Of a DNA stretch of 64,000 nt, positions 37,201 through 51,040 are shown one piece after another. The notes under the pieces are model-generated. The model was not told the DNA's origin. It did no database searches and saw only the letters and a list, made by a program, of their open reading frames with translations. Made by a program: the position numbers and the translations under genes. The stretch spans positions 52,559,249 through 52,623,248 of the forward strand of contig NC_088295.1 of NCBI RefSeq assembly GCF_032854445.1, written 5' to 3'. The stretch comes from Liolophura sinensis (taxonomy: Eukaryota; Mollusca; Polyplacophora; Chitonida; Chitonidae). How positions within the stretch are numbered: position 1 is the first letter of the stretch; each line of letters begins with the position of its first letter.

Positions 37201-37689
37201 AAATGGAATGGTGCTAACCGGGCAGCTCTCCGACCAATACTTTTGGCTGTAGCGACAATTGAATGATCATTGATGTCAAAATCACGTGCCCAGCAACGGC
37301 TCTTGCTCCATGGAAACCAGTAAAAATTGACATTTTTTCAACAGCTGCCGATGTCTGGCCCAATTCCGCATCTTTTGGCACCTTAATGATGTGGGTCAGT
37401 GTTCAATTGTACTTTTTACAGCCGAATGTATCTAGTACCTTGTGTTTTTCATGTACAAATTGTGTGGTTTTTGTACACGTAGATAAAGACATTGAGATTG
37501 TCTTGGACTTAGAAGTAAGACAATTGCTGGGTGAGTTAAAAGGCCTGGGCCCAAAGATTTGACCTCTTCTGGACTACCAAAGGGCACATAACTTATAGTC
37601 AAAAGTTGAATATAGTAATGATTAGTCGCGATTGTACATAGTACAGTGTAGCCGATTTCAATTAACAAAAAGACCAGGCAAAAATGCAA

Positions 37690-38196
37690 AAGTGGAAAAA
37701 CTGTTCCAGTGCTGCTGGTAGAAAGCTAATCCGACGTAACTTTTTACTTTTGGCTGTAGCGACAATTGAATGATCATTGATGTCAAAATCACGTGCCCAG
37801 CAACGGCTCTTGCTCCATGGAAACGAGGAAAATTTGCAATTTTTTTAACAGCTGGCGATGCCTGGCCCAATTCCGCATCTTTTGGCACCTTAATGATGTG
37901 GGTCAGTGTTCAATTGTACTTTTTACAGCAGACTGTATCTAGTACCTTGTGTTTTTTATGTACAAATGGTGTGCTTTTTGTAAACGTAGATAAAGACATT
38001 GAGATTGTCTTGGACTTAGAAGTAAGACAATTGCTGGGTGAGTTAAATGGCCTTGGCTCAAAGATTTGACCTCTTCTGGACTACCGAAGGGCACATAACT
38101 TATAGTCAAAAGTTGAATATAGTAATGACCAGTCGCGATTGTACATAGTACAGTGTAGCCGATTTCAATTAACAAAAAGACCAGGCAAAAATGCAA
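37690..38196 (-). repeat. 507-bp deleted monomer in P
   Basis: Around 37,737-37,748 about 50 bp that normally run from the gtattttgtgacgag region to the accaata region are replaced by aacttttt. The net loss is 42 bp. The flanking variant gctggtagaaagc is also private to this type. Identical copies occur at 45,317-45,823 and 58,589-59,095, so the deletion predates the large duplications. Confidence 0.9.
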
Positions 38197-41100
38197 AAGT
38201 GGAAAAACTGTTCCAGTGCTGCTGGTAAGAGGCTAATCCGACGTGTTTTGTGACAAGAAATCGAATGGTGCAAACCACGTTGCTCTCCGACCAATACTTT
38301 TTGCTGTAGCGACAATTGAATGATCATTGATGTCAAAATCACGTGCATAGCAACGGCTCTTACTCCATGGAAACCAGGAAAATTTGCCATTTTTTAAACA
38401 GCTGCCGATGCCTGGCCCAATTCCGCATCTTTTGGCACCTTAATGATGTGGGTCAGTGTTAAATTGTACTTTTTACAGCAGACTGTATCTAGTACCTTGT
38501 GTTTTTATGTACAAATTGTGTGGTTTTTCTACACGTAGATAAAGACATTGAGATTGTCTTCTACTTAGAAGTAAGACAATTGCTGGGTGAGTTAAATGGG
38601 CTTGGCCCAAAGATTTGACGTCTTCTGGACTACCGACGGGCACATAACTTATAGTCAAATGTTGAATATAGTAATGACCAGTCGCGATGGTACATAGTAC
38701 AGTGTAGCCGATTTCAATTAACAAAAAGACCAGGCAAAAATGCATAAGTGGAAAAACTGTTCCAGTGCTGCTAGTAAGAACCTGATCCGACGTATTTTGT
38801 GACGAGAAATCGAATGGTGCAAACCGCGCTGCTCTCCGACCAATACATTTGGCTGTAGGGACAATTGAATGATCATTGATGTCAAAATCACGTGCCTAAC
38901 AACGGCTCTTGCTCCATGGAAACCAGGGAAATTTGCCATTTTTTCAACAGCTGCCGATGTCTGGCCCAATTCCGCATCGCTTGGCACCTTAATGATGTGG
39001 GTCAGTGTTCAATTGTACTTTTTAAAGCAGACTGTATCTAGTACCTTGTGCTTTTTATGTACAAATGGTGTGGTTTTTGTACACGTAGATAAAGACATTG
39101 AGATTGTCTTGGACTTAGAAGTAAGACAATTGCTGGGTGAGTTAAATGGCCTTGGCCCAAAGATTTGACCTCTTCTGGACTACCGACGGGCACATAACTT
39201 ATAGTCAAAAGTTGAATATAGTAATGACCAGTCGCGATTGTACATAGTACAGTGTAGCCGATTTCAATTAACAAAAAGACCATGCAAAAATGCAAAAGTG
39301 GATAAACTGTTCCAGTGCTGCTGGTAAGAGGCTAATCCGACGTATTTTGTGACGAGAAATCGAATGGTGCAAACCGCGTTGCTCTCCGACCAATACTTTT
39401 GGCTGTAGCGACAATTGAATGATCATTGATGTGAAAATTACGTGCATAGCAACGGCTCTTACTCCATGGAAACCAGGGAAATTTAACATTTTTTAAACAG
39501 CTGCCGGTGCCTGGCCCAATTCCGCATCTTTTGGCACCTTAATAATGTGGGTCAGTGTTCAATTGTACTTTTTACAGCAGACTGTATCTAGTACCTTTTT
39601 TTATGTACAAATGGTGTGGTTTTTCTACACGTAAATAAAGACATTGACATTGTCTTGGACTTAGAAGTAAGACAATTGCTGGGTGAGTTAAATGGGCTTG
39701 ACCCAAAGATTTGACCTCTTCTGGACTACCGATGGGCACATAATTTATAGTCAAAAGTTGAATATAGTAATGACCAGTCGCGATGGTACATAGTACAGTG
39801 TAGCCGATTTCAATTAACAAAAAGACCAGGCAAAAATGCAAAAGTGGATAAACTGTTCCAGTGCTGATGGTAAGAGGCTAATCCGACGTATTTTGTGACG
39901 AGAAATCGAATGGTGCAAACCGCGGTTGCTCTCCGACCAATGTTTTTGGCTGTAGCGACAATTGAATGATCATTGATGTCAAAATCACGTGCCTAGCAAC
40001 GGCTCTTTCTCCATGGAAACCAGGGAAATTTGCTATTCGTTTAACAGCTGCCGATGTCTGGCCCAATTCCGCATCTTTTGGCACCTTAATGATGTGGGTT
40101 AGTGTTCAATTGTACTTTTTACAGCAGACTGTATCTAGCACCTTGTGCTTTTTATGTACAAATTGTGTGGTTTTTCTACACGTAGATAAAGACATTGAGA
40201 TTGTCTTGGACTTAGAAGTAAGACAATTGCTGGGTGAGTTAAATGGGCTTGGCCCAAAGATTTGACGTCTTCTGGACTACGGAAGGGCACATAACTTATA
40301 GTCAAAAGTTGAATATAGTAATGACCAGTCGCGATGGTACATAGTACAGTGTAGCCGATTTCAATTAACCAAAAGACCAGGCAAAAATGCAAAAGTGGAA
40401 AAACTGTTCCAATGCTGCTGGTAAGAGGCTAATCCGACGTATTTTGTGAAGAGAAATGGAATGGTGCTAACCGGGCTGCTCTCCGACCAATACTTTTGGC
40501 TGTAGCGACAATTGAATGATCATTGATGTCAAAATAACGTGCCTAGCAACGGCTCTTACTCCATGTAAACCAGGCAAATTTGCCATTCTTTCAACATCTG
40601 CCGATGCCTGGCCCAATTCCGCATCTTTTGGCACCTTAATAATGTGGGTCAGTGTTCAATTGTACTTTTTACAGCAGACTGTATCTAGTACCTTTTTTTA
40701 TGTACAAATGGTGTGGTTTTTCTACACGTAAATAAAGACATTGACATTGTCTTGGACTTAGAAGTAAGACAATTGCTGGGTGAGTTAATTGGGCTTGGCC
40801 CAAAGATTTGACCTCTTCTGGACTACCGATGGGCACATAACTTTTAGTCAAAAGTTGAATATAGTAATGACCAGTCGCGATGGTACATAGTACAGTGTAG
40901 CCGATTTCAATTAACCAAAAGAACAGGCAAAAATGCAAAAGTGGAAAAACTGTTCCAGTGCTGCTGGTAAGAGGCTAATCCGACGTATTTTGTGACGAGA
41001 AATCGAATGGTGCAAACCGCGTTGCTCTCCGACCAATACTTTTGGCTGTAGCGACAATTGAATGATCATTGATGTCAAAATAACGTGCCTAGCAACGGCT

Positions 41101-44100
41101 CTTACTCCATGTAAACCAGTGAAATTTGCCATTCTTTCAACAGCTGCCGATGCCTGGCCCAATTCCGCATCGCTTGGCACCTTAATAATGTGGGTCAGTG
41201 TTCAATTGTACTTTTTACAGCAGACTGTATCTAGTACCTTTTTTATGTACAAATGGTGTGGTTTTTCTACACGTAAATAAAGACATTGAGATTGTCTTCT
41301 ACTTAGAAGTAAGACAATTGCTGGGTGAGTTAAATGGGCTTGGACCAAAGATTTGATCTCTTCGGGACTACGGATGGGCAGAAAACTTATAGTCAAAATT
41401 TGAATATAGTAATGACCAGTCGCGATGGTACATAGTACAGTGTAGCCGATTTCAATTAACAAAAAGACCAGGCAAAAATGCAAAAGTGGATAAACTGTTC
41501 CAGTGCTGCTGGTAAGAGGCTAATCCGACGTATTTTGTGACGAGAGATCGAATGGTGCAAACCGCGTTGCTCTCCGACCAATACTTTTGGCTGTAGCGAC
41601 AATTGAATGATCATTGATGTCAAAATCACGTGCCTAGCAACGGCTCTTGCTCCATGGAAACCAGGGAAATTTGCCATTTTTTAAACAGCTGCCGGTGCCT
41701 GGCCCAATTCCGCATCTTTTGGCACCTTAATGATGTGGGTCAGTGTTCAATTGTACTTTTTACAGCAGACTGTATCTAGTCCCTTGTGTTTTTTATGTAC
41801 AAATGGTGTGGTTTTTCTACACGTAGATAAAGACATTGAGATTGTCTTCGACTTAGAAGTAAGACAATTGCTGGGTGAGTTAAATGGGCATGGTCTAAAG
41901 ATTTGACGTCTTCTGGACTACCGATGGGCACAGAACTTTTAGTCAAAAGTTAAATATAGTAATGACCACTCGCGATGGTACATAGTACAGTGTAGCCGAT
42001 TTCAATTAACAAAAAGACCAGGCAAAAATGCAAAAGTGGAAAAACTGCTATAATGCTGCTGGTAAGATGCCACTCCGACGTATTTTGTGACGAAAAATCG
42101 AAAGGTGCAAACCGCGTTGCTCTCCTACCAATACTTTTGGCTGTAGCGACAATTGAATGATCATTGATGTCAAAATCACGTGCCCAGCAACGGCTCTTAC
42201 TCCATGTAAACCAGGGAAATTTGCCATTCTTTCAACAGCTGCCGATGCCTGGTCCAATTCCGCATCTTTTGGCACCTTAATTATGTGGGTCAGTGTTCAA
42301 TTGTACTTTTTACAGCAGACTGTATCTAGCACCTTTTTTATGTACAAATGGTGTGGTTTTTCTACACGTAAATAAAGACATTGACATTGTCTTCGACTTA
42401 GAAGTAAGACAATTGCTGGGTGAGTTAAATGGGTTTGGCCCAAAGATTTGACCTCTTCTGGACTACGGATGGGCAGATAACTTATAGTTAAAATTTGAAT
42501 ATAGTAATGACCAGTCGCGATGGTACATAGTACAGTGTAGCCGATTTCAATTAACAAAAAGACCAGGCAAAAATGCAAAAGTGGATAAACTGTTCCAGTG
42601 CTGCTGGTAAGAGGCTAATCCGACGTATTTTGTGACGAGAAATCGAATGGTGCAAACCGCGGTTGCTCTCCGACCAATATTTTTGGCTGTAGCGACAATT
42701 GAATGATCATTGATGTCAAAATCACACGCACAGCAACGGCTCTTGCTCCATGGAAACCAGGGAAATTTGCCATTTTTTCAACAGCTGCCGATGCCTGGCC
42801 CAATTCCGCATCTTTTGGCACCTTATTGATGTGGGTCAGTGTTCAATTCTACTTTTTACAGCAGACTGTATCTAATACCTTTTTTATGTATAAATGGTGT
42901 GGTTTTTCTACACGTAGATAAAGACATTGAGATTGTCTTGGACTTACAAGTAAGACAATTGCTGGGTGAGTTAAATGGCCTTGGCCCAAAGATTTGACGT
43001 CTTCTGGACTACCGAAGGGCACATAACTTATAGTCAAAAGTTGAATATAGTAATGACCAGTCGCGATGGTACATAGTACAGTGTAGCCCATTTCAATTAA
43101 CAAAAAGACCAGGCAAAAATGCAAAAGTGGAAAAACTAGTACAATGCTGCTGGTAAGAGGCTAATCCGACGTATTTTGTGACGAGAAATCGAATGGTGCA
43201 AACCGCGTTGCTCTCCGACCAATACTTTTGGCTGTAGCGACAATTGAATGATCATTGATGTCAAAATTACGTGCATAGCAACGGCTCTTACTCCATGGAA
43301 ACCAGGGAAATTTAACATTTTTTAAACAGCTGCCGGTGCCTGGCCCAATTCCGCATCTTTTGGCACCTTAATAATGTGGGTCAGTGTTCAATTGTACTTT
43401 TTACAGCAGACTGTATCTAGTACCTTTTTTTATGTACAAATGGTGTGGTTTTTCTACACGTAAATAAAGACATTGACATTGTCTTGGACTTAGAAGTAAG
43501 ACAATTGCTGGGTGAGTTAAATGGGCTTGACCCAAAGATTTGACCTCTTCTGGACTACCGATGGGCACATAATTTATAGTCAAAAGTTGAATATAGTAAT
43601 GACCAGTCGCGATGGTACATAGTACAGTGTAGCCGATTTCAATTAACAAAAAGACCAGGCAAAAATGCAAAAGTGGATAAACTGTTCCAGTGCTGCTGGT
43701 AAGAGGCTAATCCGACGTATTTTGTGACGAGAAATCGAATGGTGCAAACCGCGGTTGCTCTCCGACCAATATTTTTGGCTGTAGCGACAATTGAATGATC
43801 ATTGATGTCAAAATCACGTGCCTAGCAACGGCTCTTTCTCCATGGAAACCAGGGAAATTTGCTATTCGTTTAACAGCTGCCGATGTCTGGCCCAATTCCG
43901 CATCTTTTGGCACCTTAATGATGTGGGTTAGTGTTCAATTGTACTTTTTACAGCAGACTGTATCTAGCACCTTGTGCTTTTTATGTACAAATTGTGTGGT
44001 TTTTCTACACGTAGATAAAGACATTGAGATTGTCTTGGACTTAGAAGTAAGACAATTGCTGGGTGAGTTAAATGGGCTTGGCCCAAAGATTTGACGTCTT

Positions 44101-44766
44101 CTGGACTACGGAAGGGCACATAACTTATACTCAAAAGTTGAATATAGTAAGGACCAGTCGCGATGGTACATAGTACAGTGTAGCCCATTTCAATTAACCA
44201 AAAGACCAGGCAAAAATGCAAAAGTGGAAAAACTGTTCCAATGCTGCTGGTAAGAGGCTAATCCGACGTATTTTGTGAAGAGAAATGGAATGGTGCTAAC
44301 CGGGCTGCTCTCCGACCAATACTTTTGGCTGTAGCGACAATTGAATGATCATTGATGTCAAAATCACGTGCCTAGCAACGGCTCTTACTCCATGTAAACC
44401 AGGGAAATTTGCCATTCTTTCAACATCTGCCGATGCCTGGCCCAATTCCGCATCTTTTGGCACCTTAATAATGTGGGTCAGTGTTCAATTGTACTTTTTA
44501 AAGCAGACTGTATCTAGTACCTTTTTTATGTACAAATGGTGTGGTTTTTCCACACGTAAATAAAGACATTGACATTGTCTTCTACTTAGAAGAAAGACAA
44601 TTGCTGGGTGAGTTAAATGGGCTTGGCCCAAAGATTTGACCTCTTTTGGACTACCGATGGGCACATAATTTATAGTCAAAAGTTGAATATAGTAATGACC
44701 AGTCGCGATGGTACATAGTACAGTGTAGCCGATTTCAATTAACAAAAAGACCAGGCAAAAATGCAA

Positions 44767-45316
44767 AATTGGAAAAACTGTTCCAGTGCTGCTTGTAAGA
44801 GGCTAATCCGACGTATTTTGTGACGAGAAATCGAATGGAGCAAACTGCGTTGCTCTCCTACCAATACTTTTGGCTGTAGGGACAATTGAATGATCATTGA
44901 TGTCAAAATCACGTGCCTAGCAAGGGCTCTTACTCCATGGAAACCAAAGAAATTTGCCATTTTTTCAACAGCTGCCGAAGTCTGGCCCAATTCCTCATCT
45001 TTTGGCACCTTAATGATGTGGGTCAGTGTTCAATTGTACTTTTTACAGCAGACTGTATCTAGCACCTTGTGCTTTTTATGTACAAATGGTGTGGTTTTTC
45101 TACACGTAAATAAAGACATTGACATTGTCTTGGACTTAGAAGTAAGACAATTGCTGGGTGAGTTAATTGGGCTTGGCCCAAAGATTTGACCTCTTCTGGA
45201 CTACCGAAGGGCACATAACTTATAGTCAAAAGTTGAATATAGTAATGATTAGTCGCGATTGTACATAGTACAGTGTAGCCGATTTCAATTAACAAAAAGA
45301 CCAGGCAAAAATGCAA
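44767..45316 (-). repeat. Hybrid monomer carrying the Q exchange junction
   Basis: Up to 45,174 this monomer has the variants of the monomer ending at 32,045 (gttaattgggcttgg). From 45,208 it has those of the monomers ending at 37,689 and 58,588 (accgaaggg, then atgattagtcgcgattg). The 33 bases between (45,175-45,207) are identical in both parents. The join is in register, so the monomer is full length (550 bp). At 45,206 it agrees with the P' copy (G) rather than with P (A at 37,579), so either P mutated later or a P'-like unit was the donor. Confidence 0.9.
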
Positions 45317-45823
45317 AAGTGGAAAAACTGTTCCAGTGCTGCTGGTAGAAAGCTAATCCGACGTAACTTTTTACTTTTGGCTGTAGCGACAATTGAATGA
45401 TCATTGATGTCAAAATCACGTGCCCAGCAACGGCTCTTGCTCCATGGAAACGAGGAAAATTTGCAATTTTTTTAACAGCTGGCGATGCCTGGCCCAATTC
45501 CGCATCTTTTGGCACCTTAATGATGTGGGTCAGTGTTCAATTGTACTTTTTACAGCAGACTGTATCTAGTACCTTGTGTTTTTTATGTACAAATGGTGTG
45601 CTTTTTGTAAACGTAGATAAAGACATTGAGATTGTCTTGGACTTAGAAGTAAGACAATTGCTGGGTGAGTTAAATGGCCTTGGCTCAAAGATTTGACCTC
45701 TTCTGGACTACCGAAGGGCACATAACTTATAGTCAAAAGTTGAATATAGTAATGACCAGTCGCGATTGTACATAGTACAGTGTAGCCGATTTCAATTAAC
45801 AAAAAGACCAGGCAAAAATGCAA
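45317..45823 (-). repeat. 507-bp deleted monomer in Q
   Basis: It has the same net 42-bp loss and aacttttt filler (about 45,364-45,375) as the monomer at 37,690. It is the first monomer to the right of the hybrid monomer that carries the exchange junction. Confidence 0.9.
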
Positions 45824-48800
45824 AAGTGGAAAAACTGTTCCAGTGCTGCTGGTAAGAGGCTAATCCGACGTGTTTTGTGACAAGAAATCGAATGGTGCAA
45901 ACCACGTTGCTCTCCGACCAATACTTTTTGCTGTAGCGACAATTGAATGATCATTGATGTCAAAATCACGTGCATAGCAACGGCTCTTACTCCATGGAAA
46001 CCAGGAAAATTTGCCATTTTTTAAACAGCTGCCGATGCCTGGCCCAATTCCGCATCTTTTGGCACCTTAATGATGTGGGTCAGTGTTAAATTGTACTTTT
46101 TACAGCAGACTGTATCTAGTACCTTGTGTTTTTATGTACAAATTGTGTGGTTTTTCTACACGTAGATAAAGACATTGAGATTGTCTTCTACTTAGAAGTA
46201 AGACAATTGCTGGGTGAGTTAAATGGGCTTGGCCCAAAGATTTGACGTCTTCTGGACTACCGACGGGCACATAACTTATAGTCAAATGTTGAATATAGTA
46301 ATGACCAGTCGCGATGGTACATAGTACAGTGTAGCCGATTTCAATTAACAAAAAGACCAGGCAAAAATGCATAAGTGGAAAAACTGTTCCAGTGCTGCTA
46401 GTAAGAACCTGATCCGACGTATTTTGTGACGAGAAATCGAATGGTGCAAACCGCGCTGCTCTCCGACCAATACATTTGGCTGTAGGGACAATTGAATGAT
46501 CATTGATGTCAAAATCACGTGCCTAACAACGGCTCTTGCTCCATGGAAACCAGGGAAATTTGCCATTTTTTCAACAGCTGCCGATGTCTGGCCCAATTCC
46601 GCATCGCTTGGCACCTTAATGATGTGGGTCAGTGTTCAATTGTACTTTTTAAAGCAGACTGTATCTAGTACCTTGTGCTTTTTATGTACAAATGGTGTGG
46701 TTTTTGTACACGTAGATAAAGACATTGAGATTGTCTTGGACTTAGAAGTAAGACAATTGCTGGGTGAGTTAAATGGCCTTGGCCCAAAGATTTGACCTCT
46801 TCTGGACTACCGACGGGCACATAACTTATAGTCAAAAGTTGAATATAGTAATGACCAGTCGCGATTGTACATAGTACAGTGTAGCCGATTTCAATTAACA
46901 AAAAGACCATGCAAAAATGCAAAAGTGGATAAACTGTTCCAGTGCTGCTGGTAAGAGGCTAATCCGACGTATTTTGTGACGAGAAATCGAATGGTGCAAA
47001 CCGCGTTGCTCTCCGACCAATACTTTTGGCTGTAGCGACAATTGAATGATCATTGATGTGAAAATTACGTGCATAGCAACGGCTCTTACTCCATGGAAAC
47101 CAGGGAAATTTAACATTTTTTAAACAGCTGCCGGTGCCTGGCCCAATTCCGCATCTTTTGGCACCTTAATAATGTGGGTCAGTGTTCAATTGTACTTTTT
47201 ACAGCAGACTGTATCTAGTACCTTTTTTTATGTACAAATGGTGTGGTTTTTCTACACGTAAATAAAGACATTGACATTGTCTTGGACTTAGAAGTAAGAC
47301 AATTGCTGGGTGAGTTAAATGGGCTTGACCCAAAGATTTGACCTCTTCTGGACTACCGATGGGCACATAATTTATAGTCAAAAGTTGAATATAGTAATGA
47401 CCAGTCGCGATGGTACATAGTACAGTGTAGCCGATTTCAATTAACAAAAAGACCAGGCAAAAATGCAAAAGTGGATAAACTGTTCCAGTGCTGATGGTAA
47501 GAGGCTAATCCGACGTATTTTGTGACGAGAAATCGAATGGTGCAAACCGCGGTTGCTCTCCGACCAATGTTTTTGGCTGTAGCGACAATTGAATGATCAT
47601 TGATGTCAAAATCACGTGCCTAGCAACGGCTCTTTCTCCATGGAAACCAGGGAAATTTGCTATTCGTTTAACAGCTGCCGATGTCTGGCCCAATTCCGCA
47701 TCTTTTGGCACCTTAATGATGTGGGTTAGTGTTCAATTGTACTTTTTACAGCAGACTGTATCTAGCACCTTGTGCTTTTTATGTACAAATTGTGTGGTTT
47801 TTCTACACGTAGATAAAGACATTGAGATTGTCTTGGACTTAGAAGTAAGACAATTGCTGGGTGAGTTAAATGGGCTTGGCCCAAAGATTTGACGTCTTCT
47901 GGACTACGGAAGGGCACATAACTTATAGTCAAAAGTTGAATATAGTAATGACCAGTCGCGATGGTACATAGTACAGTGTAGCCGATTTCAATTAACCAAA
48001 AGACCAGGCAAAAATGCAAAAGTGGAAAAACTGTTCCAATGCTGCTGGTAAGAGGCTAATCCGACGTATTTTGTGAAGAGAAATGGAATGGTGCTAACCG
48101 GGCTGCTCTCCGACCAATACTTTTGGCTGTAGCGACAATTGAATGATCATTGATGTCAAAATAACGTGCCTAGCAACGGCTCTTACTCCATGTAAACCAG
48201 GGAAATTTGCCATTCTTTCAACATCTGCCGATGCCTGGCCCAATTCCGCATCTTTTGGCACCTTAATAATGTGGGTCAGTGTTCAATTGTACTTTTTACA
48301 GCAGACTGTATCTAGTACCTTTTTTTATGTACAAATGGTGTGGTTTTTCTACACGTAAATAAAGACATTGACATTGTCTTGGACTTAGAAGTAAGACAAT
48401 TGCTGGGTGAGTTAATTGGGCTTGGCCCAAAGATTTGACCTCTTCTGGACTACCGATGGGCACATAACTTTTAGTCAAAAGTTGAATATAGTAATGACCA
48501 GTCGCGATGGTACATAGTACAGTGTAGCCGATTTCAATTAACCAAAAGAACAGGCAAAAATGCAAAAGTGGAAAAACTGTTCCAGTGCTGCTGGTAAGAG
48601 GCTAATCCGACGTATTTTGTGACGAGAAATCGAATGGTGCAAACCGCGTTGCTCTCCGACCAATACTTTTGGCTGTAGCGACAATTGAATGATCATTGAT
48701 GTCAAAATAACGTGCCTAGCAACGGCTCTTACTCCATGTAAACCAGTGAAATTTGCCATTCTTTCAACAGCTGCCGATGCCTGGCCCAATTCCGCATCGC

Positions 48801-51040
48801 TTGGCACCTTAATAATGTGGGTCAGTGTTCAATTGTACTTTTTACAGCAGACTGTATCTAGTACCTTTTTTATGTACAAATGGTGTGGTTTTTCTACACG
48901 TAAATAAAGACATTGAGATTGTCTTCTACTTAGAAGTAAGACAATTGCTGGGTGAGTTAAATGGGCTTGGACCAAAGATTTGATCTCTTCGGGACTACGG
49001 ATGGGCAGAAAACTTATAGTCAAAATTTGAATATAGTAATGACCAGTCGCGATGGTACATAGTACAGTGTAGCCGATTTCAATTAACAAAAAGACCAGGC
49101 AAAAATGCAAAAGTGGATAAACTGTTCCAGTGCTGCTGGTAAGAGGCTAATCCGACGTATTTTGTGACGAGAGATCGAATGGTGCAAACCGCGTTGCTCT
49201 CCGACCAATACTTTTGGCTGTAGCGACAATTGAATGATCATTGATGTCAAAATCACGTGCCTAGCAACGGCTCTTGCTCCATGGAAACCAGGGAAATTTG
49301 CCATTTTTTAAACAGCTGCCGGTGCCTGGCCCAATTCCGCATCTTTTGGCACCTTAATGATGTGGGTCAGTGTTCAATTGTACTTTTTACAGCAGACTGT
49401 ATCTAGTCCCTTGTGTTTTTTATGTACAAATGGTGTGGTTTTTCTACACGTAGATAAAGACATTGAGATTGTCTTCGACTTAGAAGTAAGACAATTGCTG
49501 GGTGAGTTAAATGGGCATGGTCTAAAGATTTGACGTCTTCTGGACTACCGATGGGCACAGAACTTTTAGTCAAAAGTTAAATATAGTAATGACCACTCGC
49601 GATGGTACATAGTACAGTGTAGCCGATTTCAATTAACAAAAAGACCAGGCAAAAATGCAAAAGTGGAAAAACTGCTATAATGCTGCTGGTAAGATGCCAC
49701 TCCGACGTATTTTGTGACGAAAAATCGAAAGGTGCAAACCGCGTTGCTCTCCTACCAATACTTTTGGCTGTAGCGACAATTGAATGATCATTGATGTCAA
49801 AATCACGTGCCCAGCAACGGCTCTTACTCCATGTAAACCAGGGAAATTTGCCATTCTTTCAACAGCTGCCGATGCCTGGTCCAATTCCGCATCTTTTGGC
49901 ACCTTAATTATGTGGGTCAGTGTTCAATTGTACTTTTTACAGCAGACTGTATCTAGCACCTTTTTTATGTACAAATGGTGTGGTTTTTCTACACGTAAAT
50001 AAAGACATTGACATTGTCTTCGACTTAGAAGTAAGACAATTGCTGGGTGAGTTAAATGGGTTTGGCCCAAAGATTTGACCTCTTCTGGACTACGGATGGG
50101 CAGATAACTTATAGTTAAAATTTGAATATAGTAATGACCAGTCGCGATGGTACATAGTACAGTGTAGCCGATTTCAATTAACAAAAAGACCAGGCAAAAA
50201 TGCAAAAGTGGATAAACTGTTCCAGTGCTGCTGGTAAGAGGCTAATCCGACGTATTTTGTGACGAGAAATCGAATGGTGCAAACCGCGGTTGCTCTCCGA
50301 CCAATATTTTTGGCTGTAGCGACAATTGAATGATCATTGATGTCAAAATCACACGCACAGCAACGGCTCTTGCTCCATGGAAACCAGGGAAATTTGCCAT
50401 TTTTTCAACAGCTGCCGATGCCTGGCCCAATTCCGCATCTTTTGGCACCTTATTGATGTGGGTCAGTGTTCAATTCTACTTTTTACAGCAGACTGTATCT
50501 AATACCTTTTTTATGTATAAATGGTGTGGTTTTTCTACACGTAGATAAAGACATTGAGATTGTCTTGGACTTACAAGTAAGACAATTGCTGGGTGAGTTA
50601 AATGGCCTTGGCCCAAAGATTTGACGTCTTCTGGACTACCGAAGGGCACATAACTTATAGTCAAAAGTTGAATATAGTAATGACCAGTCGCGATGGTACA
50701 TAGTACAGTGTAGCCCATTTCAATTAACAAAAAGACCAGGCAAAAATGCAAAAGTGGAAAAACTAGTACAATGCTGCTGGTAAGAGGCTAATCCGACGTA
50801 TTTTGTGACGAGAAATCGAATGGTGCAAACCGCGTTGCTCTCCGACCAATACTTTTGGCTGTAGCGACAATTGAATGATCATTGATGTCAAAATTACGTG
50901 CATAGCAACGGCTCTTACTCCATGGAAACCAGGGAAATTTAACATTTTTTAAACAGCTGCCGGTGCCTGGCCCAATTCCGCATCTTTTGGCACCTTAATA
51001 ATGTGGGTCAGTGTTCAATTGTACTTTTTACAGCAGACTG

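Larger units (their letters stand above)
31904..37548 (-). repeat. 5,645-bp block present in P and P', absent from Q
   Basis: P is 13,272 bp and Q is 7,627 bp. The difference of 5,645 bp is this run of about ten monomers. Its limits are uncertain by 33 bp because the exchange lies in sequence shared by both parental monomers. The block recurs at about 52.8-58.45 kb. It holds both 1,173-bp dimers and the monomers with the unusual gggcatctctcc and accaaaattgtttgctg variants (about 36,670 and 57,570). Confidence 0.88.
28378..41649 (-). repeat. Large HOR unit P (13,272 bp)
   Basis: P contains about 24 monomers. From 28,378 onward the sequence matches 49,277 onward at an offset of 20,899 bp. The base before it differs (A at 28,377 versus G at 49,276 in the gctcttactc/gctcttgctc site), which sets the left edge. 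Its first 3.5 kb also match the start of Q at an offset of 13,272 bp, and its last 4.1 kb match the end of Q at an offset of 7,627 bp. Internal structures include two 1,173-bp dimers, one 507-bp monomer and several 545-546-bp monomers. Confidence 0.92.
41650..49276 (-). repeat. Large HOR unit Q (7,627 bp), a shortened P
   Basis: The first part (41,650-45,174) matches the start of P at an offset of 13,272 (13,271 after one T-run difference). The second part (45,208-49,276) matches the end of P at an offset of 7,627. The whole unit also matches the two flanks of P' (49,277 onward at 7,627; 58,480-62,197 at 13,272). The most economical reading is that Q arose from a P-like unit by unequal exchange that removed ten monomers. 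The reverse (a gain in P) is possible but less simple because P occurs on both sides. Confidence 0.9.
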
